DNA from: Clostridia bacterium
GTDB lineage: Bacteria > Bacillota_A > Clostridia > Christensenellales > CAG-138
DNA: 7,153 bases
Reading direction: 5' to 3'
Assembly (NCBI GenBank): GCA_017459315.1
Contig: JAFUDD010000364.1
Location: forward strand, 1-7,153
The translations under genes were made by a program, and so were the position numbers. Shown in pieces: positions 1 through 5,666 of this stretch (positions are counted from its first letter, which is position 1; every line of letters starts with the position of its first letter). The notes below the pieces were generated by a model that was not told the origin of the DNA, searched no databases, and saw only the letters and a program-made list of their open reading frames with translations.

Positions 1-1589
1 GTATGGTTATACACCACGTCCATCACGACGCCGAGCCCCGCTTCATGCAGCGCCTGCACCATTTGCTTCAGCTCTTTTACGCGCACCTCGCCGTGGTACG
101 GGTCGGTCGAATAGCTGCCCTCCGGCGCATTGTAGTTCTTCGGATCGTAGCCCCAGTTGAACTCGCCGTCCGGCTTCGCTTCGTTGACCGTCGCGTAATC
201 GTAGATCGGCTGGAAATGCACGTGCGTCACGCCGAGATCGACAAGGTAATCCACGCCGACCGGATGCCCGCTTGCGTTCGTCAGTCCGCGCTCGGTAAAC
301 GCGAGATACTTGCCGGGGTACTGCGAGCCCGCGATCCGGTTCGAGAAGTCGCGCACATGCACCTCCCAGATCAGCGCATCGCGGTAGGAGGTCAGCCCCG
401 CATCAAACGCCGCGTCGCGGAAGCCCTCCGGATCGGTCGAGCTTAGGTCGATGACCATGCCGCGATCGCCGTTCAGACCGACGGCCCTTGCATACGGGTC
501 CACCGCGTCCTGCGTGCCGACGGCGGTCGTGACCGTATAGGTGTAATACGTTCCGTGGCCGCAGGCATAGTCCGCCTGCCACACGCCCTTTTCGCCGCGC
601 GTCATATCGACCTTGGCAAAGGCTTCGCCGCCGTCGCCGGTTTCAAACAGGTTCAGCACGACCTTCGACGCGGTCGGCGCCCATACCTTGAACGTCGTGC
701 CCGCTTCGGTCAGCACCGCGCCGAGATCGTTGCCGTCGTAGGTGTAGTTTTCGATGAACTCCGCGCTGTCGAAGATGTTGGTCGGCAGCGCCATCCGCGT
801 GCCGTAGCCCTCCAATTCCACTTCGTATTCGGCGCCGATGTCGATCGGCTCCGCGAGCGTGATCTTGCCGGTGACGACCTCGTTGTGCAGGCTCGACAGC
901 GATTGCACTTCGACCGGCTCGCCGTTCTTGCGCACGATGATCTGCTTCAGCTCGTGGAACCGCGCCGCCGGTTCGATCGTGTATTGGATCGTGTTTATGT
1001 CAATGATACCCGCATAGGTAAACGATTTTTTCTGATACAGATTCACGCCGCCGTCCTCGCTGTAATAGATCTTGCCGTCGCCCGAAAGCAGATAGATCGA
1101 CGTATCGCCGTTCACCGCTACAAAGCGATCCGCGTCAAAGTCCTTCGTCGCGGTGCCCCAGGAGGTGCCGCCCGGATCGGAACAGCCGGTGCGCACGATA
1201 AAGCCGACGTTCTGCACGTCCTCCGGCACGTTCAGCACGCACTTGGCGCCGTAATCGCACGGGTACATTGGATAGCCGCGCCCGTCCGCGCCCTCAAACC
1301 AGATCCACATGTCGCTTGTATCAAAGTCGATCTTGGCGGCCTTCCAGTAGATTGTCAGCTGATGCGTGCCCGGTTCGGGCGGGAGCATGTATTCGCCTGC
1401 CGGGGCTTCGGTCGGGGCCGCCGTCGGCTTGGGCGCTTCGGTCGGCGCTTCCGTCACGGCTGCCGCCGGGGCTTCGGTCGAAACCACCTGCTGCGTTTCC
1501 ATCTGCTGTGCCGTCGGCTGCGGCGCGGGCGCCGCGCAGCCCGTCAGCAAAAGCAAGGCCAACAGGCCCATCAAAATCCGTTTCTGCAT
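1..1589 (-). CDS. pulA: Type I pullulanase, secreted lipoprotein (3' end outside window)
   Basis: This is a debranching enzyme that hydrolyses alpha-1,6 links in pullulan, starch or glycogen, anchored outside the membrane. I translated 529 complete codons plus two bases; no stop is reached. Residues 1-18 form a lipoprotein signal with lipobox LLTGC (Cys18). Residues 19-65 are an Ala/Pro/Thr/Glu spacer with TEAP repeats. About 75-165 resemble a CBM41 starch-binding domain (YWK...WIWF), and about 285-380 a CBM48/N-terminal domain (TTFKVWAPTASKV). The GH13 barrel begins near 405 (LIWEVHVRDFS). The type I pullulanase signature appears as FNWGYDP (477-483), and GH13 region I, DVVYNH, sits at 524-529. 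The catalytic Asp/Glu residues lie beyond the window. The start at 1589 is set by AAAAGGAGA at 1597-1605. It has its own promoter and is the last minus-strand gene here. Domain limits are approximate; the family call is very secure. Confidence 0.95.
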   Translation of the reverse strand, partial: MQKRILMGLLALLLLTGCAAPAPQPTAQQMETQQVVSTEAPAAAVTEAPTEAPKPTAAPTEAPAGEYMLPPEPGTHQLTIYWKAAKIDFDTSDMWIWFEGADGRGYPMYPCDYGAKCVLNVPEDVQNVGFIVRTGCSDPGGTSWGTATKDFDADRFVAVNGDTSIYLLSGDGKIYYSEDGGVNLYQKKSFTYAGIIDINTIQYTIEPAARFHELKQIIVRKNGEPVEVQSLSSLHNEVVTGKITLAEPIDIGAEYEVELEGYGTRMALPTNIFDSAEFIENYTYDGNDLGAVLTEAGTTFKVWAPTASKVVLNLFETGDGGEAFAKVDMTRGEKGVWQADYACGHGTYYTYTVTTAVGTQDAVDPYARAVGLNGDRGMVIDLSSTDPEGFRDAAFDAGLTSYRDALIWEVHVRDFSNRIAGSQYPGKYLAFTERGLTNASGHPVGVDYLVDLGVTHVHFQPIYDYATVNEAKPDGEFNWGYDPKNYNAPEGSYSTDPYHGEVRVKELKQMVQALHEAGLGVVMDVVYNH

Positions 1590-1637
1590 GACTGTGTCTC
1601 CTTTTCGCGTCTTGCTTGACGCGTATTTTACATTCGT

Positions 1638-1666
1638 ATGGTAGCACCGATCCGGCGCAAAGTCAA
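1638..1666 (-). promoter_or_regulatory. Sigma-A-type promoter of pulA
   Basis: On the minus strand, TTGACT (1661-1666) and TACCAT (1638-1643) are separated by exactly 17 bases. Transcription should start near 1631, giving a leader of about 40 nt before the pullulanase ATG. It lies just past the hydrogenase terminator, so pulA appears to be transcribed independently. I saw no clear CcpA cre operator. Confidence 0.7.
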
Positions 1667-1686
1667 CCGGAATCGGCAAAAGCCGC

Positions 1687-1731
1687 CAAAATGAAACGCG
1701 CCGCGCCTCCCCAAAGCAGGGAAGCGCGGCG
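1687..1731 (-). terminator. Intrinsic terminator after the hydrogenase gene
   Basis: A GC-rich inverted repeat pairs CGCCGCGC (1699-1706) with GCGCGGCG (1724-1731). Four further inner pairs (1708-1711 with 1719-1722) lie past one mismatch, around a 7-base loop. Read on the minus strand it is followed by a short T-rich tail (CGTTTCATTTT). It starts 21 bases after the hydrogenase stop codon. The U-tract is imperfect. Confidence 0.7.
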
Positions 1732-1752
1732 GAACGCGTTTGTCCTATCCGA

Positions 1753-3174
1753 TTATTCCTTTGCCGCGTCCACGGCCTCGGCAATTGAGCGCGTGCCGAG
1801 GGCGCTGTATTGATCGACCTGCGCGCGGGAACGCGGGCTGTGCGTCAAGCACCCTGCGCCGCCGATGCAGCCGCCGGTGCAGGCCATGCCCTCGACGAAG
1901 TTTGCGTCGAGCACGTTGCGGCTCTTCTTCAGCAGTGCGGTCTTGCATTCCTCGATGCCGTCACAGGAGACGGGCTTAAGGTCAAACGTAAGCCCCTGTT
2001 CCTTCAGGCCCTCCGCAACCGCGTCGCTTAGGCCGCCGCAGCGGGCGAAGATGCGGCCGAAATAGGAAGCGTTGTCAAGTCCGCTTTCCTCTAACGTCGT
2101 GATCTCGATATCGCGGCTGTCGAACAGCGCCTGCAGCTCCTCGAACGTCAGCACCGAATCGACGTACGGCGCGACGGTGTCGAGCTGGATCTCCTTCTTT
2201 TTCGCGGTGCACGGCCCGATGAAGACGACCTTGATTTCCTCGCCGAACGTCTCCTTGATGAACTTGGCAATCGTCGCCATCGGAGACAGCGAATCGGAAA
2301 TGTAGCCGGTCAGCTTCGGGTACGTCTTGCGGATGAACGATACGAACGCCGGACAGCAGGAGCTGGTCAAAAACCCACGCTCCGCAAGCTCGCGCGATTC
2401 GTCCTGCGCGACCATGTCCGCGCCGAGCGCCGCCTCCATGACCGTATCGAAGCCGAGCACCTTGAGGCCGGTGATCACCTGCCCGATCTTCGCGTAGGTG
2501 AACTGTGCCGAGATCGACGGCGCCACGACCGCGTAGACCTTCGGGCCGCCTTCTTGGGCCGCCTTCAGCATCCGCACCACGTCGAGAATGTAGGACTTAT
2601 CCGAGATCGCGCCGAACGGACATTGATACACGCACGCGCCGCAGGAAATGCACTTTTCGTCATCGATGACAGCGGAATTGTCGTCGTTGATCTTGATCGC
2701 CTTGATCTTGCAGGCGTTCTGGCACGGACGCTTGCGGTTGATGATCGCGGTGTAGGGGCAGACGCTCGCGCACATGCCGCACTCGACACACTTGGTCTTG
2801 TCGATATGCGCGGTATGGTCGGCCGAAATCGTGATCGCGCCCTTTTTGCACGCGTCCATGCAGCGATGCGCCAGGCACCCGCGGCACGAATCCGTCACGT
2901 CGTAGCCCGCCGCCGGACATTCATCGCACGCAATGTCGAGCACATGGATCACGCGCTTGTCCGCCGGATCGCCGCCCATGGCGAGCTTGACGCGCTCGGC
3001 AAGGATCGCGCGCTCCTTATAGACGCAGCAGCGCATCGTCGGGATCTTGCCCGGCACGATGGTCTTGGGAATATCCAAAACGTTCTGCGTCAGCGTACCG
3101 TTCCATTCCTGCCGCGCCACCTCGCGCAGCACCTTGTATTTCAATTCCTGTACCCGTGTGTCGAAAATACGCAT
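1753..3174 (-). CDS. [FeFe] hydrogenase, group B type, with ferredoxin-like Fe-S domains
   Basis: This enzyme should catalyse reversible H2 formation from reduced ferredoxin in the cytoplasm of a fermenter. The 473 residues begin with a Cys-rich electron-transfer region: C97/C100/C105/C109; KCVECGMCASVCP (C129, C132, C135, C139) followed by C151 and C155; and KCISCGACVYQCP (C175, C178, C181, C185). The H-cluster domain follows with all three motifs: L1 TSSCCPAF (270-277), L2 GPCTAKKKE (320-328) and L3 EGMACTGGCIGGAGC (428-442). The likely H-cluster ligands are C274, C322, C432 and C436, judged from alignment to clostridial enzymes. L1 with PAF rather than PGW, GPC rather than MPC, and the extra Cys-rich N-terminus fit group B rather than classic group A. 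The start at 3174 is supported by AAAGGAGAGG just upstream. No maturation genes (hydE/F/G) or redox partner are adjacent. Confidence 0.93.
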   Translation of the reverse strand: MRIFDTRVQELKYKVLREVARQEWNGTLTQNVLDIPKTIVPGKIPTMRCCVYKERAILAERVKLAMGGDPADKRVIHVLDIACDECPAAGYDVTDSCRGCLAHRCMDACKKGAITISADHTAHIDKTKCVECGMCASVCPYTAIINRKRPCQNACKIKAIKINDDNSAVIDDEKCISCGACVYQCPFGAISDKSYILDVVRMLKAAQEGGPKVYAVVAPSISAQFTYAKIGQVITGLKVLGFDTVMEAALGADMVAQDESRELAERGFLTSSCCPAFVSFIRKTYPKLTGYISDSLSPMATIAKFIKETFGEEIKVVFIGPCTAKKKEIQLDTVAPYVDSVLTFEELQALFDSRDIEITTLEESGLDNASYFGRIFARCGGLSDAVAEGLKEQGLTFDLKPVSCDGIEECKTALLKKSRNVLDANFVEGMACTGGCIGGAGCLTHSPRSRAQVDQYSALGTRSIAEAVDAAKE

Positions 3175-3217
3175 AAGCCTCTCCTTTCGCGGCTGTCGCC
3201 GCTTCTCCCCTGCTATC

Positions 3218-3247
3218 AGTTTACCACAGACCGACGTGGTTTGACAA
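3218..3247 (-). promoter_or_regulatory. Promoter of the hydrogenase gene
   Basis: On the minus strand, TTGTCA (3242-3247) and TAAACT (3218-3223) are spaced 18 bases apart, with a TGG extension next to the -10. It sits between the terminator at 3273-3314 and the hydrogenase ribosome site, giving a leader of about 35 nt. I saw no obvious redox-regulator (Rex or FNR-like) site in it. Confidence 0.6.
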
Positions 3248-3270
3248 TGCGCGATTCGGAAAAATCCATA

Positions 3271-3370
3271 CCAAAAATCGACAAAGCCGCCGGAGGGGAA
3301 CCGGCGGCCTTGTCATTCCGACTACATAGGGTCCAAGGGAAGAAGATGCTTTTCGCTCTTCTGCCTGTTC
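3271..3370 (-). ncRNA. Candidate ~100-nt small RNA (unrecognised)
   Basis: The 316-base gap between folT and the hydrogenase holds no convincing gene. On the minus strand there is an extended -10, TGG-TATACT (3373-3381). A possible TTGACT (3403-3408) lies 24 bases away, too far for a standard -35. A transcript starting near 3366-3370 would contain a hairpin of 8 pairs (3341-3346 and 3348-3349 with 3355-3362, one bulged base, 5-nt loop) and then end at the strong terminator at 3273-3314. It matches no RNA family I know, including SRP, 6S and tmRNA. It could equally be the untranslated 3' tail of folT. Confidence 0.3.
3273..3314 (-). terminator. Strong intrinsic terminator upstream of the hydrogenase promoter
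   Basis: A 14-base stem pairs 3280-3293 with 3301-3314 (one A/C mismatch) around a 7-base loop. On the minus strand it is followed by a TTTTT run (3273-3277). The opposite direction has no T-run. It would end transcripts arriving from folT, or the short RNA proposed at 3271-3370, before the hydrogenase promoter. Confidence 0.8.
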
Positions 3371-3432
3371 ACAGTATACCACCGCGGCGCAGGAAAGCCC
3401 ATAGTCAAAAAAGCATATCGGTGATAACTGTA

Positions 3433-3451
3433 TCGATATATTAGATATCGA
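3433..3451. repeat. Short inverted repeat TCGATAT-N5-ATATCGA
   Basis: A perfect 7-base inverted repeat (3433-3439 and 3445-3451) lies about 40 bases past the folT stop codon. It could be a protein-binding site upstream of the proposed small-RNA promoter or a weak 3' hairpin of folT mRNA. No T-run follows it. The function is unknown and it may be chance in AT-rich sequence. Confidence 0.3.
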
Positions 3452-3490
3452 AAGTTTCAAAAGCGGCTTTGCCGTGCGAGGGCGGATCGC

Positions 3491-4207
3491 TCAGCCCCGC
3501 CAGATATAATACGCCACAATGACCGGAACGGCGATCACGCTGAGCACGATGAGCAGCACGATATCGCGCTTGGTGAATTGCAGCGCGTCGGCGTCGGCAT
3601 GGGTCAGCTTCATGCGCGTCGTGACCGGCACGAGCGACCGCAGCAGCAGCACGAGCAGCACGGTCTGCAGCGGGAACGTGACGATGTTTTTCACAAGCCG
3701 CGGCCATGTCATAAACGTGTAGGTCTTGCCGGTGAGCAGGTAGTTCTGCCACATATAGAACAGCCGGTCGAGCACAAGGTTGCAGACGACCGTGACCGAG
3801 AACCGCGCGAGCATCACGCGCAGCACACTGAGCCGCGCGCGGTAGAGGAACAGCGCAAACAGCAGCCCGCCCGCGATTTCGGTGAAGATGTACGGGAAAA
3901 AGTACGCGCCGGAGGGGAACAGCACCGCGCCGACCGTGTCGGAAACGGCGCTTGCCGCGATGGCCACGACCGGGCCGTAGATCATCGAGCCGACGGCGTT
4001 GACCAGAAAGCCGAAGGTCAGGTTCAGATCGGGGCCGAGGGGCACGCGGAACGCCTTGATGCCGATGCGCATGGCGGTGAGGATCGCGGCGAGCAGCAGC
4101 ACGCGCAGCGAGGAAAACTCCTGCACGGCGAGGCGCCAGTAATCGCGCGAAAACGGGGTGACAAAGAGACGGGACGTGTCGAGGGGTTCATAACTTTTTG
4201 CCGACAT
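3491..4207 (-). CDS. folT: Folate-family ECF transporter S component
   Basis: FolT-type S components bind folate at the membrane and dock onto the shared EcfA/A'/T energising module for ATP-driven uptake; that module is not in this window. The 238-residue protein starts at 4207, set by AAGGAGGTA at 4215-4223; an upstream in-frame extension runs through the riboswitch and is rejected. Hydrophobic segments lie at about 34-50, 62-76, 77-92, 105-122, 128-148 and 172-194. Family-like features are the LRVLLLAAILTAMRI start of the first helix, VPLGPDLNLTFGF (55-67), the MIYGPVVAIAASAVSDTVG stretch (75-93) and LFPSGAYFFP (96-105). A further hydrophobic helix at 214-235 lengthens the protein beyond the usual six-helix core. 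A THF riboswitch in its leader independently supports the folate assignment. Confidence 0.92.
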   Translation of the reverse strand: MSAKSYEPLDTSRLFVTPFSRDYWRLAVQEFSSLRVLLLAAILTAMRIGIKAFRVPLGPDLNLTFGFLVNAVGSMIYGPVVAIAASAVSDTVGAVLFPSGAYFFPYIFTEIAGGLLFALFLYRARLSVLRVMLARFSVTVVCNLVLDRLFYMWQNYLLTGKTYTFMTWPRLVKNIVTFPLQTVLLVLLLRSLVPVTTRMKLTHADADALQFTKRDIVLLIVLSVIAVPVIVAYYIWRG

Positions 4208-4216
4208 AGAAAAATA

Positions 4217-4223
4217 CCTCCTT
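4217..4223 (-). promoter_or_regulatory. folT Shine-Dalgarno inside a sequestering hairpin
   Basis: The ribosome site AAGGAGG (4217-4223, minus) lies nine bases before the folT ATG. All but one base of it is in the 3' arm of a 14-pair stem. That placement, together with the upstream riboswitch, argues for control of translation initiation rather than of transcription. Confidence 0.75.
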
Positions 4224-4271
4224 ACGATGCCGGCCGTGGGCATCATAAGGAGACAGGGATTCCGTATGATG
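4218..4271 (-). promoter_or_regulatory. Expression platform: mutually exclusive hairpins at the folT start
   Basis: Hairpin A pairs 4239-4252 with 4218-4231: 14 pairs, one of them G-U, with a 7-base loop. It buries the Shine-Dalgarno. Alternative hairpin B pairs CATCATA (minus, 4265-4271), just past the riboswitch, with TATGATG (minus, 4241-4247), which is part of the 5' arm of A. The two cannot form together, so B would free the ribosome site. No T-run follows A, so this is a translational switch. How ligand binding selects A or B is inferred. Confidence 0.75.
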
Positions 4272-4274
4272 TTC

Positions 4275-4384
4275 ACAGCGGGATGCGGCAAACGCATCGC
4301 AAGGTTTCCCTTTTCGTCCGTGCGGCAACTCCCCGTCCGCACGGCACTGCGGCTCAAAAGCCAACGCGCGCCTGCCTACTCTGT
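4275..4384 (-). ncRNA. Tetrahydrofolate (THF, folT-motif) riboswitch
   Basis: The folT leader matches the THF riboswitch layout from memory of the consensus. The closing helix pairs ACAG (4381-4384) with CTGT (4275-4278), with an AGTA internal loop, and a further GGCA/TGCC helix (4373-4376 with 4287-4290). The hallmark hairpin has an 8-pair stem CCGTGCGG/CCGCACGG (4337-4344 with 4318-4325) with a GGGGAG-containing loop. Then come CGAA, a small GAAA-tetraloop hairpin (4301-4312) and GCGATG, where the consensus has CGAA, a GNRA-capped stem and GCGGUG. The 3' strand carries GCATCCCG. A short extra hairpin (GGCT-TTTG-AGCC) sits where well-known examples have a simple joint. Transcription should start two to three bases before it. 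Confidence 0.87.
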
Positions 4385-4392
4385 TTTTGGAT

Positions 4393-4421
4393 ATTATAGA
4401 CTGAAATTGCGGGATTGTAAA
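4393..4421 (-). promoter_or_regulatory. Promoter of the folT riboswitch transcript
   Basis: On the minus strand, TTTACA (4416-4421) and a perfect TATAAT (4393-4398) are spaced 17 bases apart. The expected start near 4386 falls at the first base of the riboswitch, so promoter and aptamer support each other. It separates folT from the regulator gene ending at 4484. Confidence 0.85.
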
Positions 4422-4483
4422 GAGATAGAATGAAATTTGCGGCGAATGGGCGCAGGAAATGCAGCGGGAATGTATGGGATTAC

Positions 4484-4684
4484 TTAATCCTTCACGTATC
4501 GAATAATATCGGAAACCTCGCAGTCCAAGATCGAGCAAAGCTCATTGATGGTCTTTGTCGTGATCGGTTCGCCATGCTTCATGCGGTGGATCGTGTTCGC
4601 CCACACACCCTGCTTATAGATCAGGTCATATGTCGAAACGTTCTTGCGGTTCAGCGTGTCCCAAAATGGCTCATAAGAAATCAT
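4484..4684 (-). CDS. Small Cro/CI-type (HTH_26-like) DNA-binding regulator
   Basis: A 66-residue protein made almost entirely of one helix-turn-helix domain. It opens with ISYEPFWDTL, as in YozG-like/HTH_26 repressors, and ends with LCSILDCEVSDIIRYV (49-64), which matches the family's closing helix-plus-strand pattern. The recognition helix is around residues 26-38 (GVWANTIHRMKHG). No ligand or oligomerisation domain is present. The start at 4684 matches the family's N-terminus; the only nearby ribosome site (AAAGGA, 4698-4703) is about 13 bases away, longer than usual. It diverges from the membrane-protein gene at 4784, a layout typical of a local repressor controlling its neighbour and itself; that role is inferred. 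Confidence 0.85.
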   Translation of the reverse strand: MISYEPFWDTLNRKNVSTYDLIYKQGVWANTIHRMKHGEPITTKTINELCSILDCEVSDIIRYVKD

Positions 4685-4719
4685 GCAGAAAGCCTGTCCT
4701 TTTTCTTTCCATCTTATTC

Positions 4720-4744
4720 TGCCTAACTTCTTGACTATGCCTAA
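4720..4744. promoter_or_regulatory. TGCCTAA direct repeats around the -35: candidate operator
   Basis: Two identical TGCCTAA copies (4720-4726 and 4738-4744) lie 18 bases apart and bracket the TTGACT box of the plus-strand promoter. They sit in the region shared by the divergent HTH and membrane-protein genes. Binding by the 66-residue HTH protein is an inference from position alone. Confidence 0.4.
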
Positions 4745-4759
4745 TATATTGAGTATAAT
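4731..4759 (+). promoter_or_regulatory. Near-consensus promoter of the small membrane protein gene
   Basis: TTGACT (4731-4736) and TATAAT (4754-4759) are spaced exactly 17 bases apart. This is the closest match to the sigma-A consensus in the window. Transcription should start near 4766, leaving only a very short leader with the ribosome site AAGGAG (4770-4775). Confidence 0.85.
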
Positions 4760-4783
4760 ATAATAAAAAAAGGAGCATCTGAA

Positions 4784-5014
4784 ATGGAAACCATAAAAAA
4801 AGACACAAATGTATCAGAAAAAGAATCTACTAATGCAGAAGTACGTGCAATACTGAAAAAGTTAGAATCAATAGAAAAGAATACAGCTATTTCTACCGGC
4901 CATCTGCGTGAAATCAGGTCATTCACGACTTTTTGTCTGATCCTTATGCTCCTCAGTCTGCTGGCATCATTGGTTCTTTTCTTAAGAGGTTGTACAACAG
5001 GATCTATTTTTTAA
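4784..5014 (+). CDS. Small single-pass membrane protein, unknown function
   Basis: I do not recognise this 76-residue protein. Residues 1-45 are charged and polar (ETIKKDTNVSEKESTNAEV), with a heptad-like stretch VRAILKKLESIEKNT (20-34) that could form a short coiled coil. Residues 46-67 (SFTTFCLILMLLSLLASLVLFL) are a clear transmembrane helix, followed by RGCTTGSIF. There is no cleavage site, so it is probably tail-anchored with a cytoplasmic N-terminus. A good ribosome site lies eight bases upstream and the promoter is near consensus. It is AT-rich, unlike the folT/hydrogenase block, which suggests acquired DNA. It could be a small accessory or toxin-like membrane peptide paired with the divergent HTH protein, but nothing in the sequence proves that. 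Confidence 0.7.
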   Translation: METIKKDTNVSEKESTNAEVRAILKKLESIEKNTAISTGHLREIRSFTTFCLILMLLSLLASLVLFLRGCTTGSIF

Positions 5015-5022
5015 GGCACATT

Positions 5023-5049
5023 TTAGCACTCTCCTCTTGCGACTGCTAA
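5023..5049 (+). promoter_or_regulatory. CIRCE operator (HrcA site) upstream of hsp20
   Basis: TTAGCACTC (5023-5031), a 9-base spacer, and GACTGCTAA (5041-5049) match the CIRCE consensus TTAGCACTC-N9-GAGTGCTAA with a single mismatch. HrcA binds CIRCE and represses heat-shock genes, classically groESL and dnaK. Here it precedes an Hsp20 gene. It begins only eight bases after the small membrane protein's stop codon. Confidence 0.9.
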
Positions 5050-5052
5050 AGT

Positions 5053-5082
5053 TTCACAATCGCATCAAAATTCCAACATACT
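5053..5082 (+). promoter_or_regulatory. Possible hsp20 promoter
   Basis: TTCACA (5053-5058) and CATACT (5077-5082) are spaced 18 bases apart and begin four bases after CIRCE, so bound HrcA would block polymerase. A second option is TATGAT at 5101-5106 with no good -35. Neither is strong. The remaining leader to 5192 contains a small hairpin (CCGAG 5143-5147 with CTCGG 5154-5158). Confidence 0.4.
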
Positions 5083-5192
5083 TCTGTCAAAGTCATGTTT
5101 TATGATAAGGCCATCAAAAGAAGAGAGGGTTCGAAGGGAATACCGAGGGCCCGCTCGGGAAAGAATAAGAGAAAAACAAGGAGGTAACTACC

Positions 5193-5651
5193 ATGTTTGA
5201 ACTGAGACCGTATCGTAAAAATGAAATGCAGAATGCGTATTATAATCCCTTCCGCGAGATGGAGGAAATGGAGCGCCGGTTCTTCCGCGATCCGTTCTCG
5301 ATGTTTGACAGCAACGAGCTGAGCCTGTTCAAGACGGATATTTCCGATCAAGGCGATTCGTACCTGCTCGAAACCGATCTGCCGGGCTTTGACAAGAAGG
5401 ACATCCGGCTCGACCTCAACGGCGACACGCTGACGATCCATGCCGAGCGCCATTCCGAGAGCGAGCAGAAGGAGCACAAGGACAAGTACCTCAGAGTCGA
5501 GCGTTCCTACGGTTCCTACAGCCGCGCGTTCGATGTGTCGCTTGTCGATACGCAGAACATCAAGGCCAAGTATGAGGACGGTGTTTTGAAGCTGACTCTG
5601 CCGAAGAAGCAGAAGGTCGAATCCGAAAAGCGTTCGCTGGAAATCGAATAA
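5193..5651 (+). CDS. Hsp20/alpha-crystallin small heat-shock chaperone
   Basis: This cytoplasmic, ATP-independent holdase binds unfolding proteins and hands them to DnaK/ClpB-type machines. The 152-residue length is normal for bacterial Hsp20. The N-terminal arm (1-45) carries NPFREMEEMERRFF, common in clostridial members. The alpha-crystallin domain spans about 46-139, with SYLLETDLPGFDKKDI (56-71) and the signature YEDGVLKLTLPKK (127-139). The C-terminal tail ends in the oligomer-linking L-x-I motif (L149, I151). The ribosome site AAGGAGG (5178-5184) is well placed for the ATG at 5193. A one-mismatch CIRCE element upstream indicates HrcA repression. Many Firmicute sHsps are instead under CtsR or stress sigma factors, and I saw no CtsR heptad pair here. 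Confidence 0.97.
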   Translation: MFELRPYRKNEMQNAYYNPFREMEEMERRFFRDPFSMFDSNELSLFKTDISDQGDSYLLETDLPGFDKKDIRLDLNGDTLTIHAERHSESEQKEHKDKYLRVERSYGSYSRAFDVSLVDTQNIKAKYEDGVLKLTLPKKQKVESEKRSLEIE

Positions 5652-5666
5652 CCCTTGCGCTGTACG

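Noticed and set aside
555..1619. Long plus-strand open frame of 354 codons, and other plus-strand frames in 3-446 and 2554-3444
   Set aside because: They lie antisense to the pullulanase and hydrogenase, are rich in Arg/His/Ala without domain features, and lack ribosome sites. They are by-products of GC-rich coding sequence on the other strand.
3221..3460. Minus-strand frame of 79 codons between folT and the hydrogenase
   Set aside because: It spans the strong terminator at 3273-3314 and has no ribosome site or recognisable features.
4208..4357. Longer folT start at 4357
   Set aside because: The extra 50 residues would be encoded by the riboswitch and expression platform. The ATG at 4207 has a strong ribosome site.
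3578..4399. Plus-strand frame of 273 codons opposite folT
   Set aside because: It is antisense to a well-supported membrane protein, with low-complexity His/Arg/Glu/Gln composition and no ribosome site.
5022..5050. TTTAGCA/TGCTAAA hairpin as a terminator of the 76-residue gene
   Set aside because: The loop is 15 bases and no T-run follows. The CIRCE operator explains this inverted repeat better.
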